Part shown: positions 8,119 through 15,311 of the stretch, one piece after another
Layout of the letters: every line of letters starts with the position of its first letter
How positions within the stretch are numbered: the first letter of the stretch is position 1
NCBI GenBank assembly: GCA_949296525.1
Contig: CASFOP010000011.1
Coordinates: 1 to 46,762, forward strand
Direction of reading: 5' to 3'
DNA from: an uncultured bacterium
GTDB taxonomy: Bacteria; Elusimicrobiota; Elusimicrobia; Elusimicrobiales; Elusimicrobiaceae
Length of the DNA: 46,762 nucleotides
Notes under the pieces: model-generated
Seen by the model: only the letters and a program-made list of their open reading frames with translations
Database searches by the model: none
Told to the model about the DNA's origin: nothing
Translations under genes and position numbers: made by a program

Positions 8119-8781
8119 TTATTTCTTATTCCCCTTATAATACTCTTTAATTCCCAATACGATAATGCGGGCCAGCCGATTAACGGAAGTCTTGTCGTAA
8201 AACTGTTCCTGTTTCCCGGCGGCCTCCGGCAGGTGCATCTGCACATACGAGCTGAGCATGATTTGCAGCAGCACCGCACGCGACAGCCTTTCAAAATCCG
8301 CCAAGCCTTCTTTCGGGAAATTGCTTCTTGCCGCCGCCGTGCCAAACACGTCGTGCATACGGTCCATCTGGTCGCGTCCGTCTTTAACAAAACCTTTCGC
8401 TTTATTGCTCAGCGCATACGAAATCGTACGAGCGATGAATTTGGAATTGCGCGGGTCGTCAAAAAAGAAATCCAAATGCCGTTCAAACACCTGCGCCAAC
8501 AGATCTTCCATTTTGGGCTCTTTGGAAAGCGTGGTTTCCAAAAATGCGTCAAAATTCTTCACATGATCTTCTATAATTGACGTGCACAAATCTTCTTTAT
8601 CTTTGAAATAATAATACAGGACAGGCTTGGTGACACGCACTTTTTCGGCAATCTGACGCATAGACACATTTTCTATGCCCTGCTCCGCCATCAGCTTAAA
8701 AGCCGCGTCTTTGATGCGTGCGCGCATTTGTTGTTCATGCGTCATACGGTCTTCTTTGCGGGTCTTTTTTATTTGGCTCAT
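8119..8781 (-). CDS. TetR/AcrR-family transcriptional repressor of the efflux operon
   Basis: A 220-residue regulator with an N-terminal TetR helix-turn-helix (about residues 25-65, including SMRQIAEKVRVTKPVLYYYF) and a divergent C-terminal ligand and dimerisation domain. It is first in the operon with tolC, the adaptor and the pump. A perfect 16-bp palindrome sits 10 bp before its start, directly after the inferred -10 box, so autorepression of the whole operon is likely. The inducer is unknown. ATG at 8781 has no strong ribosome-binding site; an internal ATG at 8745 is a possible alternative start. Confidence 0.92.
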   Translation of the reverse strand: MSQIKKTRKEDRMTHEQQMRARIKDAAFKLMAEQGIENVSMRQIAEKVRVTKPVLYYYFKDKEDLCTSIIEDHVKNFDAFLETTLSKEPKMEDLLAQVFERHLDFFFDDPRNSKFIARTISYALSNKAKGFVKDGRDQMDRMHDVFGTAAARSNFPKEGLADFERLSRAVLLQIMLSSYVQMHLPEAAGKQEQFYDKTSVNRLARIIVLGIKEYYKGNKK

Positions 8782-8791
8782 AATAAAGCTC

Positions 8792-8820
8792 TACTTACCG
8801 GTAAGTATTTTATTAGTATA
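8792..8820 (-). promoter_or_regulatory. tetR promoter with palindromic operator
   Basis: A perfect palindrome, TACTTACCGGTAAGTA, lies at 8792-8807. Reading minus, a -10 hexamer TATACT occupies the complement of 8815-8820, which puts the transcription start at about the operator edge. The -35 is weak. A 16-bp symmetric site abutting the start of a tetR gene is the usual autoregulatory layout. Confidence 0.75.
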
Positions 8821-8901
8821 ACAAATTCCAAGGCGCCAAACATTCGTTTCCGCATATTATTTCAACACGGGGAAAAAGCATTTTATTGCAGCTTGCAGAC
8901 A

Positions 8902-9462
8902 TCAAAATAGAAAAGCAAGAAACAGACTGGCCGCTCCGGCACACAGAAAGACGCCCGCCACTACCGGTACCAAGGCAAAGCACAGTGCCCCGAAAGCCTT
9001 CCCCGCGCCGACTTGCGCCGCACGTGCGGCATTACGCACGACGAACAACAGACGTAAAACCAGCGTGAGCAGCAAAACCAGCACGGCCAGCGGTTTAAGC
9101 CAGGGGACGGCGGCGGCAACCAGCGCAAAACACAGCAAAAGCCCTTGCACAAAGCCGGACAAGCCCATCACCACAAACAATGCCGAAGGCCCGTTTCCGC
9201 CGGAAAAGAAATTTAAAAACAAACCGGACAGCGCCGACCACAAATAGCCCAGCGTCATTTCCAACAGCCAAAAAAAGGCAAAGCGCCACAACAGGCCCCA
9301 AGCCGTCAACTCTGCCCCCGTCCAGAAAAACACCAGCCAGCACAATGCCGCGGCGGCGTATCCGGCAGCAGCAGCGCCGAAACGGCGGTTTTCCACCAGC
9401 CCGCGCACGGTTTGCGCGGGCTCCCGGTCATAGGCAAAATAGGCGTTTAAAAGCGTCCTCAT
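8902..9462 (-). CDS. Yip1-like multi-pass membrane protein
   Basis: A 186-residue, very hydrophobic protein with about five membrane helices, at roughly residues 30-52, 55-85, 90-115, 118-140 and 155-185. The cytoplasmic start MRTLLNAYFAYDREPAQTVR, followed by these helices, resembles bacterial Yip1-domain proteins; the assignment rests on architecture only. Its ATG lies 12 nt after the sppA stop, so the two form an operon. No convincing terminator follows, and read-through towards the tetR promoter is possible. Confidence 0.7.
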   Translation of the reverse strand: MRTLLNAYFAYDREPAQTVRGLVENRRFGAAAAGYAAAALCWLVFFWTGAELTAWGLLWRFAFFWLLEMTLGYLWSALSGLFLNFFSGGNGPSALFVVMGLSGFVQGLLLCFALVAAAVPWLKPLAVLVLLLTLVLRLLFVVRNAARAAQVGAGKAFGALCFALVPVVAGVFLCAGAASLFLAFLF

Positions 9463-9474
9463 ATGTCAGCTCCC

Positions 9475-10611
9475 TTAATATACCCACAAATAAGACACAC
9501 GCGGAGTGCTGACACTCTGCAGCTGTTTGGAGAGGTTTTTGCTTTCCATACTGGAACCAAACGAGAAAATCAGCTCGCGCAGGCCCTCTTTTTTGCGTGT
9601 AATAATTTTAGGGTCTTTCAGGCCGGCCAGTTCGCCGGCCAGCTGGCGGGCGGTTTCTTCGCCGCCGAGCTTGTCAATAAAACCCAAATTAAAAGCGCGC
9701 TGGCCCGTAAATACGCGACCGTCGGTATATTCCGTCAGGTCTTCCGGGGTAACATTGGGACGGCCGGCCTTAACCGCGGCAAAGAACTGGGAGTAGGTGT
9801 CGTTGACCATATCCTGCAGCAAGGCCTTTTCAGCGTCAGTCATCGGGCGATAGGCAGACCCCATGTCTTTGTATTTGCCGGAAGTAATGGGCGTTACCTG
9901 TATGCCGAGTTTGTCAAACAGACCAACCACATTACCCGCCTGCATAATCACGCCTACGGAGCCGGTAATCGTGCCCGGTTCGGCCACGATTTTATCGGCA
10001 GCCATGGCAATATAAAACGCCCCGCTGGCGGCCACGTCGCGGAACAAAGCCACCACTTTTTTGCCCTGTTCTTTGGCGCTTAAAATTTCAGAATAAATAT
10101 CCTGCACGGATGCCACCGTTCCACCGGGGGAGTTAATATCCAGCACAATAGCCTTCACATTTTTGTCTTTGGTTGCTTCGCGGATGGACTTGGAAATATA
10201 CGAAGCAGACGAAGGCGCCGTCCACGGACTTTGATTATCCGACTCGGCAATGACGCCGCGGATTTTAATCCAGGCAATGCCTGCGCCGCTGTTGTCTTTG
10301 GAGGAAGAACTTAAAGACAGGACCGCTTGGTCCGCGACAATTTCTTCGGGGCAGCTCATACCGGGCTTAACCGTCAAATACACCCCGCAAGCGGCAGACA
10401 CGCAAAAAGCCAAAAGCAATACAAAAAACCAAAAACCCCCGCGCCCTTTCGGAGCGGCGGGCTGTGCCGGCGGTTCGGGTGCCGCATTAGACGGAGGCGG
10501 AGGCGGCGCCGTCTTTTCATTTTCCTGCAATTTTTTCTCCCAGTCTTTTTGGGGGAGGTTCTCGGCCGACTGGCCGAAAATTTCTTTCAAATCGTCCGTA
10601 TTTTCTGCCAT
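9475..10611 (-). CDS. sppA: Signal peptide peptidase SppA
   Basis: Membrane-anchored serine protease that degrades cleaved signal peptides. It is the short single-domain form (378 aa). An N-terminal cytoplasmic Pro/Ala-rich segment precedes one membrane helix (about 59-81). The protease domain has the substrate-strand motif LDINSPGGTV, nucleophile Ser196 in VAASGAFYIAMAAD, GSVGVI, and the general-base lysine in SGKYKDMGS (K246 or K248). It is divergently transcribed from dapA, sharing a 95-bp promoter region, and is followed by the Yip1-like gene. Confidence 0.93.
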   Translation of the reverse strand: MAENTDDLKEIFGQSAENLPQKDWEKKLQENEKTAPPPPPSNAAPEPPAQPAAPKGRGGFWFFVLLLAFCVSAACGVYLTVKPGMSCPEEIVADQAVLSLSSSSKDNSGAGIAWIKIRGVIAESDNQSPWTAPSSASYISKSIREATKDKNVKAIVLDINSPGGTVASVQDIYSEILSAKEQGKKVVALFRDVAASGAFYIAMAADKIVAEPGTITGSVGVIMQAGNVVGLFDKLGIQVTPITSGKYKDMGSAYRPMTDAEKALLQDMVNDTYSQFFAAVKAGRPNVTPEDLTEYTDGRVFTGQRAFNLGFIDKLGGEETARQLAGELAGLKDPKIITRKKEGLRELIFSFGSSMESKNLSKQLQSVSTPRVSYLWVY

Positions 10612-10640
10612 ATATATTCCCCTTGGTAAAATCTCACTTC

Positions 10641-10670
10641 ATTATAGCAATTAATGCTAGAATAAATGAA
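10641..10670. promoter_or_regulatory. Divergent, overlapping sppA and dapA promoters
   Basis: On the minus strand an extended -10 TGCTATAAT (complement of 10641-10649), with TTCATT 18 nt upstream (10665-10670), drives sppA. On the plus strand an extended -10 TGCTAGAAT (10655-10663) drives dapA. The two promoters overlap, so occupancy by polymerase may be mutually exclusive. The 43-nt dapA leader is too short for a lysine riboswitch. Confidence 0.6.
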
Positions 10671-10706
10671 AGAAAGTCCGCCGCCAGGTGCGGCGGGGGA
10701 GGGTTT

Positions 10707-11591
10707 ATGTTTAACGGAGTATACACCGCGCTGGCCACGCCTTTTACAGCCGCCGGAAAAACCGATTTTAAAGCCTTGGAAACATTGTTGGAAAAACAAA
10801 TTGCCGCCGGCGTGGATGGTATTGTCCTGCTGGGCACCACCGCCGAAGCGGCAGCCATGGACGAAGCGGAAAAAGACGAACTGCTCTGCGCCGCCGTCAG
10901 GCAAATCAACAAACGCGTCAAAATCGTCATCGGTACGGGTACCAACTGCACCCGCACCATGATGCAAAACACCGAAGCGGCCCTAAAACACAATCCGGAC
11001 GGTGTGTTGATCGTCACTCCGTATTACAACAAGCCCAATCCTTCCGGTCTGCTGGAACATTTCCGCCACGCGGCCGAGTTCGGCGCACCCATTATTCTGT
11101 ACCATATCCCGGGGCGCACGGGCCTGAAACTGTCCGCCGGCGTCATGCGGGATTTATTACAGGGCGTGCCGGAAATCAAAGCGGTCAAAGAAGCCGACTA
11201 TGACATGGCCCGCGTAACAGATACCGCCGTGGAATTTGCCGGACACACAGACATTCTGTGCGGCAACGATGACTTATTCCCGCAGTACCTGGCCATCAAC
11301 GCCTCCGGCATCATCAGTGCGGCGGCCAATGTGCTGGCGCCGGCTTTTGTGAAAATTTACAAAGCCTGGCAAAAAGGCGACACACAAAAAGCGTTTAAAA
11401 TTTTCTCCAAAGCCTACCCGCTGATTAAGGCCTGTTATTTGGAAACCAACCCCACCTGCGTCAAATACCTGCTTTCGCGGCTGGGTGTGGGCGGGGAAAC
11501 GGTGCGCCTGCCGCTGGGCTCGGTGTCCGACGCCAACAAGGCCAAACTGGACGAAATTTTGGAACAAACGGAAAAATCTTTGCTGATTTAG
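10707..11591 (+). CDS. dapA: 4-hydroxy-tetrahydrodipicolinate synthase
   Basis: Condenses pyruvate with aspartate semialdehyde, the first committed step of the diaminopimelate/lysine pathway. The 294-residue TIM barrel carries all canonical residues: Thr44-Thr45 in GTTAEA, Tyr107 in PYYNKP, Tyr132 and Arg137 in YHIPGRTG, and Schiff-base Lys161 in KAVKEA. The start at 10707 is chosen because MFNGVYTALATPF aligns with the family N-terminus and GGGGGAGGG lies just upstream; the frame is open further 5' but without support. First gene of the dapA-asd-dapB-murC operon. Confidence 0.97.
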   Translation: MFNGVYTALATPFTAAGKTDFKALETLLEKQIAAGVDGIVLLGTTAEAAAMDEAEKDELLCAAVRQINKRVKIVIGTGTNCTRTMMQNTEAALKHNPDGVLIVTPYYNKPNPSGLLEHFRHAAEFGAPIILYHIPGRTGLKLSAGVMRDLLQGVPEIKAVKEADYDMARVTDTAVEFAGHTDILCGNDDLFPQYLAINASGIISAAANVLAPAFVKIYKAWQKGDTQKAFKIFSKAYPLIKACYLETNPTCVKYLLSRLGVGGETVRLPLGSVSDANKAKLDEILEQTEKSLLI

Positions 11592-11599
11592 GAGCGTAT

Positions 11600-12478
11600 A
11601 TGAAAACCGTAGGTATTATCGGCGCCAACGGCGTAGTGGGCCGCACGCTGCAGGAAGAATTTAAAAAAATCACGGTTCCTTTTGAAACCAAGCTGTTCGG
11701 GCGCAATGACGAAATCCCCGCGCTGGATGCGGCCGTGCTGTGCACGGACAATGCAGACAGCGCGCGGCTGTACGAACAGCTCAAAGACCGCATCGGTTAT
11801 ATTGTGGATATGTCGGCCTATTTCCGTCAGGACCCCTCCGTGCCGCTGGTCATACCGGAAATCAATCCGCAGACCATTACCAAAGATACGCGCCTGATCG
11901 CCAGCCCTAACTGCACCACCACAGGCCTGGTAATGACCATGGCCCCGCTGATGAAGGCTTACCATTTGACGGAAGTGTTTTTCTGCTCCTATCAGGCCAT
12001 CAGCGGCGGCGGCAAAAAACTGCTGGAAGAATTTCACACGCCGGGCTCTTTGTATGAAAACAACTGCGTGCCGCTGATCGGTTCCATACAGGACAGCGGC
12101 TATACCTCCGAGGAACTCAAAGGCATTTACGAAACACGCAAAATTTTGGGTCTGCCCCGCGTCAAAGTCTATCCGCATACGGTGCGCGTGGCGGTGGAAA
12201 ACGCCCACAGCCTGGGCGTTACGCTCAAGGCGGAGGAACCCTTTGATTTAGCGGAAGTAAAAAAACTGTGGAACGCTTTCCCGAATCTGCAATACAGCGA
12301 GGAAATCATTACCCCCAAACAGGCCAGCGGGCAGGAAACCACATACGCCTGCCGCCTGCGCAGGGATTTGGAAGAGCCGAACATTATCCACTATTTCATT
12401 ACATTTGACAATCTCTTAAAAGGCGCGGCCATGAACGCGCGGCAGATTGTACAGCTTTTACTGGAGAAATACCTGTGA
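11600..12478 (+). CDS. asd: Aspartate-semialdehyde dehydrogenase (short form)
   Basis: Makes the aspartate semialdehyde used by the neighbouring DapA. The N-terminal Rossmann motif GIIGANGVVGRTL (residues 5-17) binds NADP. The catalytic Cys105 lies in ASPNCTTTGL, the substrate loop is YQAISGGGKK, and a late His203 in VRVAVENAHS fits the family catalytic histidine. At 292 residues it is clearly shorter than the usual 330-370. N-acetyl-gamma-glutamyl-phosphate reductase is a related alternative, but operon context with dapA and dapB favours Asd. GGAG precedes the ATG, and the stop overlaps the dapB GTG start. Confidence 0.88.
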   Translation: MKTVGIIGANGVVGRTLQEEFKKITVPFETKLFGRNDEIPALDAAVLCTDNADSARLYEQLKDRIGYIVDMSAYFRQDPSVPLVIPEINPQTITKDTRLIASPNCTTTGLVMTMAPLMKAYHLTEVFFCSYQAISGGGKKLLEEFHTPGSLYENNCVPLIGSIQDSGYTSEELKGIYETRKILGLPRVKVYPHTVRVAVENAHSLGVTLKAEEPFDLAEVKKLWNAFPNLQYSEEIITPKQASGQETTYACRLRRDLEEPNIIHYFITFDNLLKGAAMNARQIVQLLLEKYL

Positions 12479-13164
12479 AAAAAGTAATCATCAACGGCGC
12501 CAACGGCAAAATGGGCAAAGCCATTGCGCGCATTATCAAAACCTCCCCACAGCTGGGGCTGGAAGTGGCCGCCCTACGTGAAGCAGGCGATAAGACCCCC
12601 GAAAAAGCCGACGTGATTATAGACTTCTCCACTCCGCAGGGTGCCTTGGAGGCCTTTGACCTGGCCAAAGAACAAAAGGCCGCGTGCCTGATAGGCACCA
12701 CGAATTTGCCGGAGCGATTTTTGTTCCAAATGCAGGAAGAACATAAAATCCCGCTCTTTTACGCTCCCAACGTCAGTTTAAGCGTTTACTTTTTCGGCCA
12801 GCTGCTTAAAAAAGCCGCCCAGCTTTACGCCGGATACAATATGGGCCTGCATGAAATCCACCACACGCATAAAAAAGACGCCCCCTCCGGCACCGCCAAA
12901 CGTTTGGCGGAAATTATCGGCCTGCCGCAGGAAAATATTTCCTATGAGCGTATAGGCGAAGTACCCGGTACGCACATTTTGACCCTGTCGGGACCGTACG
13001 ATAAAATTATCCTCAAACACGAGGCATTAAACCGCGATTTGTTCGCCGCGTCCGCCGTGGAAATAGCGGCTTGGCTGGTCAATCAGCCGGCCGGATTTTA
13101 CACCATGCAGGACTATGCGGCATTTGCTTTAAAATCTTCCAAGAAAAAGGACCCTACTGTATGA
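12475..13164 (+). CDS. dapB: 4-hydroxy-tetrahydrodipicolinate reductase
   Basis: Reduces the DapA product with NAD(P)H towards tetrahydrodipicolinate. The N-terminal nucleotide-binding loop is NGANGKMG and the signature is EIHHTHKKDAPSGTA at about 127-141, with the catalytic His and Lys. At 229 residues it is shorter than E. coli DapB (273), like other compact forms. It uses a GTG start within a GTGA overlap with asd, with GGAG 8 nt upstream, so translation is coupled. Confidence 0.95.
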   Translation: MKKVIINGANGKMGKAIARIIKTSPQLGLEVAALREAGDKTPEKADVIIDFSTPQGALEAFDLAKEQKAACLIGTTNLPERFLFQMQEEHKIPLFYAPNVSLSVYFFGQLLKKAAQLYAGYNMGLHEIHHTHKKDAPSGTAKRLAEIIGLPQENISYERIGEVPGTHILTLSGPYDKIILKHEALNRDLFAASAVEIAAWLVNQPAGFYTMQDYAAFALKSSKKKDPTV

Positions 13165-14579
13165 AAATTCATTTTATCGGTATTGGCGGCGTGGGCATGA
13201 GCGCGCTGGCGCAGCTGCACGCCATGGGCGGGGACACCGTGACCGGTTCCGACCGCCTCATCAGCAAAGGCTATACGGATTTGGCCTTGTGGGACTATTT
13301 AAAAAAATTAAACATCGCTCTTTTCCCGCAGGACGGCAGTGGGCTGGATAAAGATACCAACCTGGTCATTTTGTCTTCCGCCATTGAAGAAGACAACCCC
13401 GAACTGCAAAAGGCCAAAGAGTTGGACATCCCTGTCATGCACCGCTCCGAACTGCTGGCCAAACATGTGGCAGAGCACCGCACCATAGCCGTATCGGGTA
13501 CCAGCGGCAAAAGCACCACCACCGCTATGGTATACGAGATTTTGGCCTACGCGGGCAAAAGCCCCTCCGTCATTACGGGGGCGGCTATACTGTCTTTACA
13601 AAAAGAGCAGGGGGTATTCGGCAATGTCTATAAAGGGGCATCCGACCTGCTGGTTATAGAAGCCGACGAGAGCGACGGCTCCATCGTCAAATACCGCCCA
13701 TATCTGGGCCTGTGCCTCAACCTGCGCAAAGACCACAAGGAAATTGATGTATTGCAGGGCTTCTTTACGCAATTTGTCAAAAACTGCCAAAAGGCTATTG
13801 TGAATGTGGAAGAAGACAATTTAAAAGCCGTGGCCGCGCACGCCAAAACCTTCGGCCTGCATCACGGGGATATTCACCCCGAAGATATACGCGCAGACGG
13901 CTTTGGGTCGGACTTTGTCATTAACGGGCAGAAATTTCATCTCAATATCCCCGGCCTGCACAATGTGGCCAACGCCACCGCCGCCGTAGCCGCCGCGCTG
14001 GAATGCGGCGTGGATTTAAAAACCGCTTCCGAAGCGCTGGAGAAATTTTCCGGCATTGCGCGGCGTTTTGCGTCCATCGGAAGCTATAACAATATAGAAG
14101 TCATAGATGACTTTGCCCACAACCCGCACAAACTGCACGCCACCATAGACGCGGCGCATTTGCGCGGCAAACGGGTGCTGGCCTTTTACCAGCCGCATGC
14201 CTTTACGTCAGTTAAAATGCTGACGCCGGAATTTGTGGAAAATTTAAGCCAGTGCATCGGCAAAGACGACCATATTTGGCTGACGGAGGTGTATTACCCC
14301 GGCGGTACGGTGCCCGAAGGAGTAACCAGCAAAAGCATTTATGAAGGCCTCAAGCGCAACGGCGTTAACGCGGACTTCAACCCCTGCCGCGAACAAATCC
14401 TGGCCGATATGGCCGCCGCCGCACAGCCAGGGGACATTCTGCTGGTGCTGGGTGCGCGCGATCCGACACTGACGGACTTTGCCAAAAAGCTCCTTTCCGC
14501 CGTACGCCATGAACAGCAAAGCAAATCCGTCTGCCAAGAATGCATGCTGGGCAACTGCTGTATGGCATATCACAAATAA
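13161..14579 (+). CDS. murC: MurC-like Mur ligase (UDP-N-acetylmuramate--amino acid ligase family)
   Basis: An ATP-dependent ligase adding an amino acid to the muramyl nucleotide precursor. The N-terminal domain motif IGIGGVGMSALA (6-17), EADESDGS, YQPHAFTS and LTEVYYPGG follow MurC. The P-loop, however, is GTSGKSTT (113-120) rather than GTHGKTTT, and the C-terminal motif is DDFAHNPHK rather than DDYGHHPTE, so a paralogue with a different substrate is possible. The 472 residues end in a Cys cluster (CQECMLGNCC). The start at 13161 overlaps the dapB stop by ATGA; the longer open frame from 13071 lies inside dapB. Operon context with DAP synthesis supports a peptidoglycan role. Confidence 0.82.
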   Translation: MKIHFIGIGGVGMSALAQLHAMGGDTVTGSDRLISKGYTDLALWDYLKKLNIALFPQDGSGLDKDTNLVILSSAIEEDNPELQKAKELDIPVMHRSELLAKHVAEHRTIAVSGTSGKSTTTAMVYEILAYAGKSPSVITGAAILSLQKEQGVFGNVYKGASDLLVIEADESDGSIVKYRPYLGLCLNLRKDHKEIDVLQGFFTQFVKNCQKAIVNVEEDNLKAVAAHAKTFGLHHGDIHPEDIRADGFGSDFVINGQKFHLNIPGLHNVANATAAVAAALECGVDLKTASEALEKFSGIARRFASIGSYNNIEVIDDFAHNPHKLHATIDAAHLRGKRVLAFYQPHAFTSVKMLTPEFVENLSQCIGKDDHIWLTEVYYPGGTVPEGVTSKSIYEGLKRNGVNADFNPCREQILADMAAAAQPGDILLVLGARDPTLTDFAKKLLSAVRHEQQSKSVCQECMLGNCCMAYHK

Positions 14580-14592
14580 CATATTTTCCGTT

Positions 14593-14622
14593 AAAAAAAC
14601 CGCCTGTAACCAGGCGGTTTTT
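14593..14622. terminator. Bidirectional terminator between murC-like gene and pseudopilin
   Basis: Stem CCGCCTG (14600-14606), loop TAAC, CAGGCGG (14611-14617), flanked by seven A on the left and five T on the right. It can end transcripts arriving from both convergent genes. Confidence 0.9.
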
Positions 14623-14624
14623 AA

Positions 14625-15158
14625 CTATTTTCCCCCCATCATCCAAACATTACACAGCCATTCCCCTCTTTTATAACTAGCCGTTTTGTTACAACTCCTG
14701 GTTCCGTCATAGGCCGTCCAAAGTTCCATGTCCACCATATTCCTTTTCTTCACCATAACCCCCTGCTTGCTGCCCAGCCCTATGGCGTATCCGCTGGATT
14801 CATCTTTATAATAACGCACATCATCCCAAGAGAAATGATGCACAAACTGCGGCCACTGCAAATCCAAATCCGCCATTTGATTAGTATACTTCCCATTGGC
14901 CAGATAATACAATTTTTCCGCCTTCAGCGCATCTGCAGCCAGCACTTCCATACGGGCCACCTCTGCTTTTTCTACCGCACGGGTATACTGCGGCAACGCT
15001 ATGGCTGACAATATACCGATAATCAGTACAACCACTAAAAGTTCAATTAACGTAAAACCGACCCGTTCCAAAATAAAAGAATGAGATTCTGAGTGACAGC
15101 CTCTCAGAATGATGTTCTTCATAAACCCGCTTAAAACGCCCTTAGAACGATTTTTCAT
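14625..15158 (-). CDS. Type IV pilin / type II secretion pseudopilin-like protein
   Basis: A prepilin-type protein: cleavage site G|FTLIELLVVVLIIGIL followed by the membrane and assembly helix, with the conserved Glu5 and AEVARMEVLAADALKAEKLYY helix continuation, then a small C-terminal globular domain with two Cys near the end (SCNK and WLCN, a likely disulfide). The segment before the cleavage Gly is unusually long (34 residues from ATG 15158, about 22 from ATG 15122) and is encoded partly by a REP-like palindrome. GAGGGAAG precedes the ATG at 15158. No secretion or pilus assembly genes are adjacent; such orphan pseudopilins are frequent in Elusimicrobiota genomes (recollection, not checked). 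Confidence 0.85.
   Translation of the reverse strand: MKNRSKGVLSGFMKNIILRGCHSESHSFILERVGFTLIELLVVVLIIGILSAIALPQYTRAVEKAEVARMEVLAADALKAEKLYYLANGKYTNQMADLDLQWPQFVHHFSWDDVRYYKDESSGYAIGLGSKQGVMVKKRNMVDMELWTAYDGTRSCNKTASYKRGEWLCNVWMMGGK
15081..15115. repeat. REP-like palindrome inside the pseudopilin leader
   Basis: ATTCTGAG (15086-15093) and CTCAGAAT (15103-15110) form a perfect inverted repeat with a 9-nt loop, framed by GAATGAG and GATG. The pattern resembles the dispersed CATTCTGAG...GAATCTC repeats of other bacteria. It is read in frame within the prepilin leader peptide. Confidence 0.5.
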
Positions 15159-15168
15159 ATCTTCCCTC

Positions 15169-15212
15169 TTTTTTTGATAAATTTTATCTTCTGATAAAAT
15201 TTATCAAAAAAA
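15169..15212. repeat. Perfect AT-rich hairpin upstream of the pseudopilin
   Basis: TTTTTTTGATAAATTTTATC (15169-15188) and its exact complement (15193-15212) enclose the loop TTCT, giving a 20-bp stem. The A run continues to 15217. It lies 10 nt before the pseudopilin start codon, overlapping the approach to its ribosome-binding site. It may act as a terminator on either strand, a translational control hairpin, or the relic of a small insertion. Confidence 0.6.
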
Positions 15213-15250
15213 AAAAACAATGCAAGGCCTTTTAAAAATACCTGTACAAC

Positions 15251-15283
15251 AAAAAAAGGACGGGCATTAAAAGCCTGTCCTTT
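15251..15283 (-). terminator. dnaJ terminator
   Basis: Reading minus: AAAGGACAGGC, a 7-nt loop, GCCCGTCCTTT with one A-C mismatch, ending in a run of seven T (complement of 15257-15251). It lies 29 nt after the dnaJ stop. Confidence 0.8.
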
Positions 15284-15311
15284 CCCAAAAAATATCCGCC
15301 ATGACGGATGT

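Noticed and set aside
10664..10706. Lysine riboswitch before dapA
   Set aside because: The leader from the inferred start to the ATG is only about 40 nt, far too short for the lysine aptamer.
10623..10706. Longer N-terminus for dapA from 10623
   Set aside because: The extension crosses the promoter and has no similarity to the DapA N-terminus. ATG 10707 has a strong ribosome-binding site and the right length.
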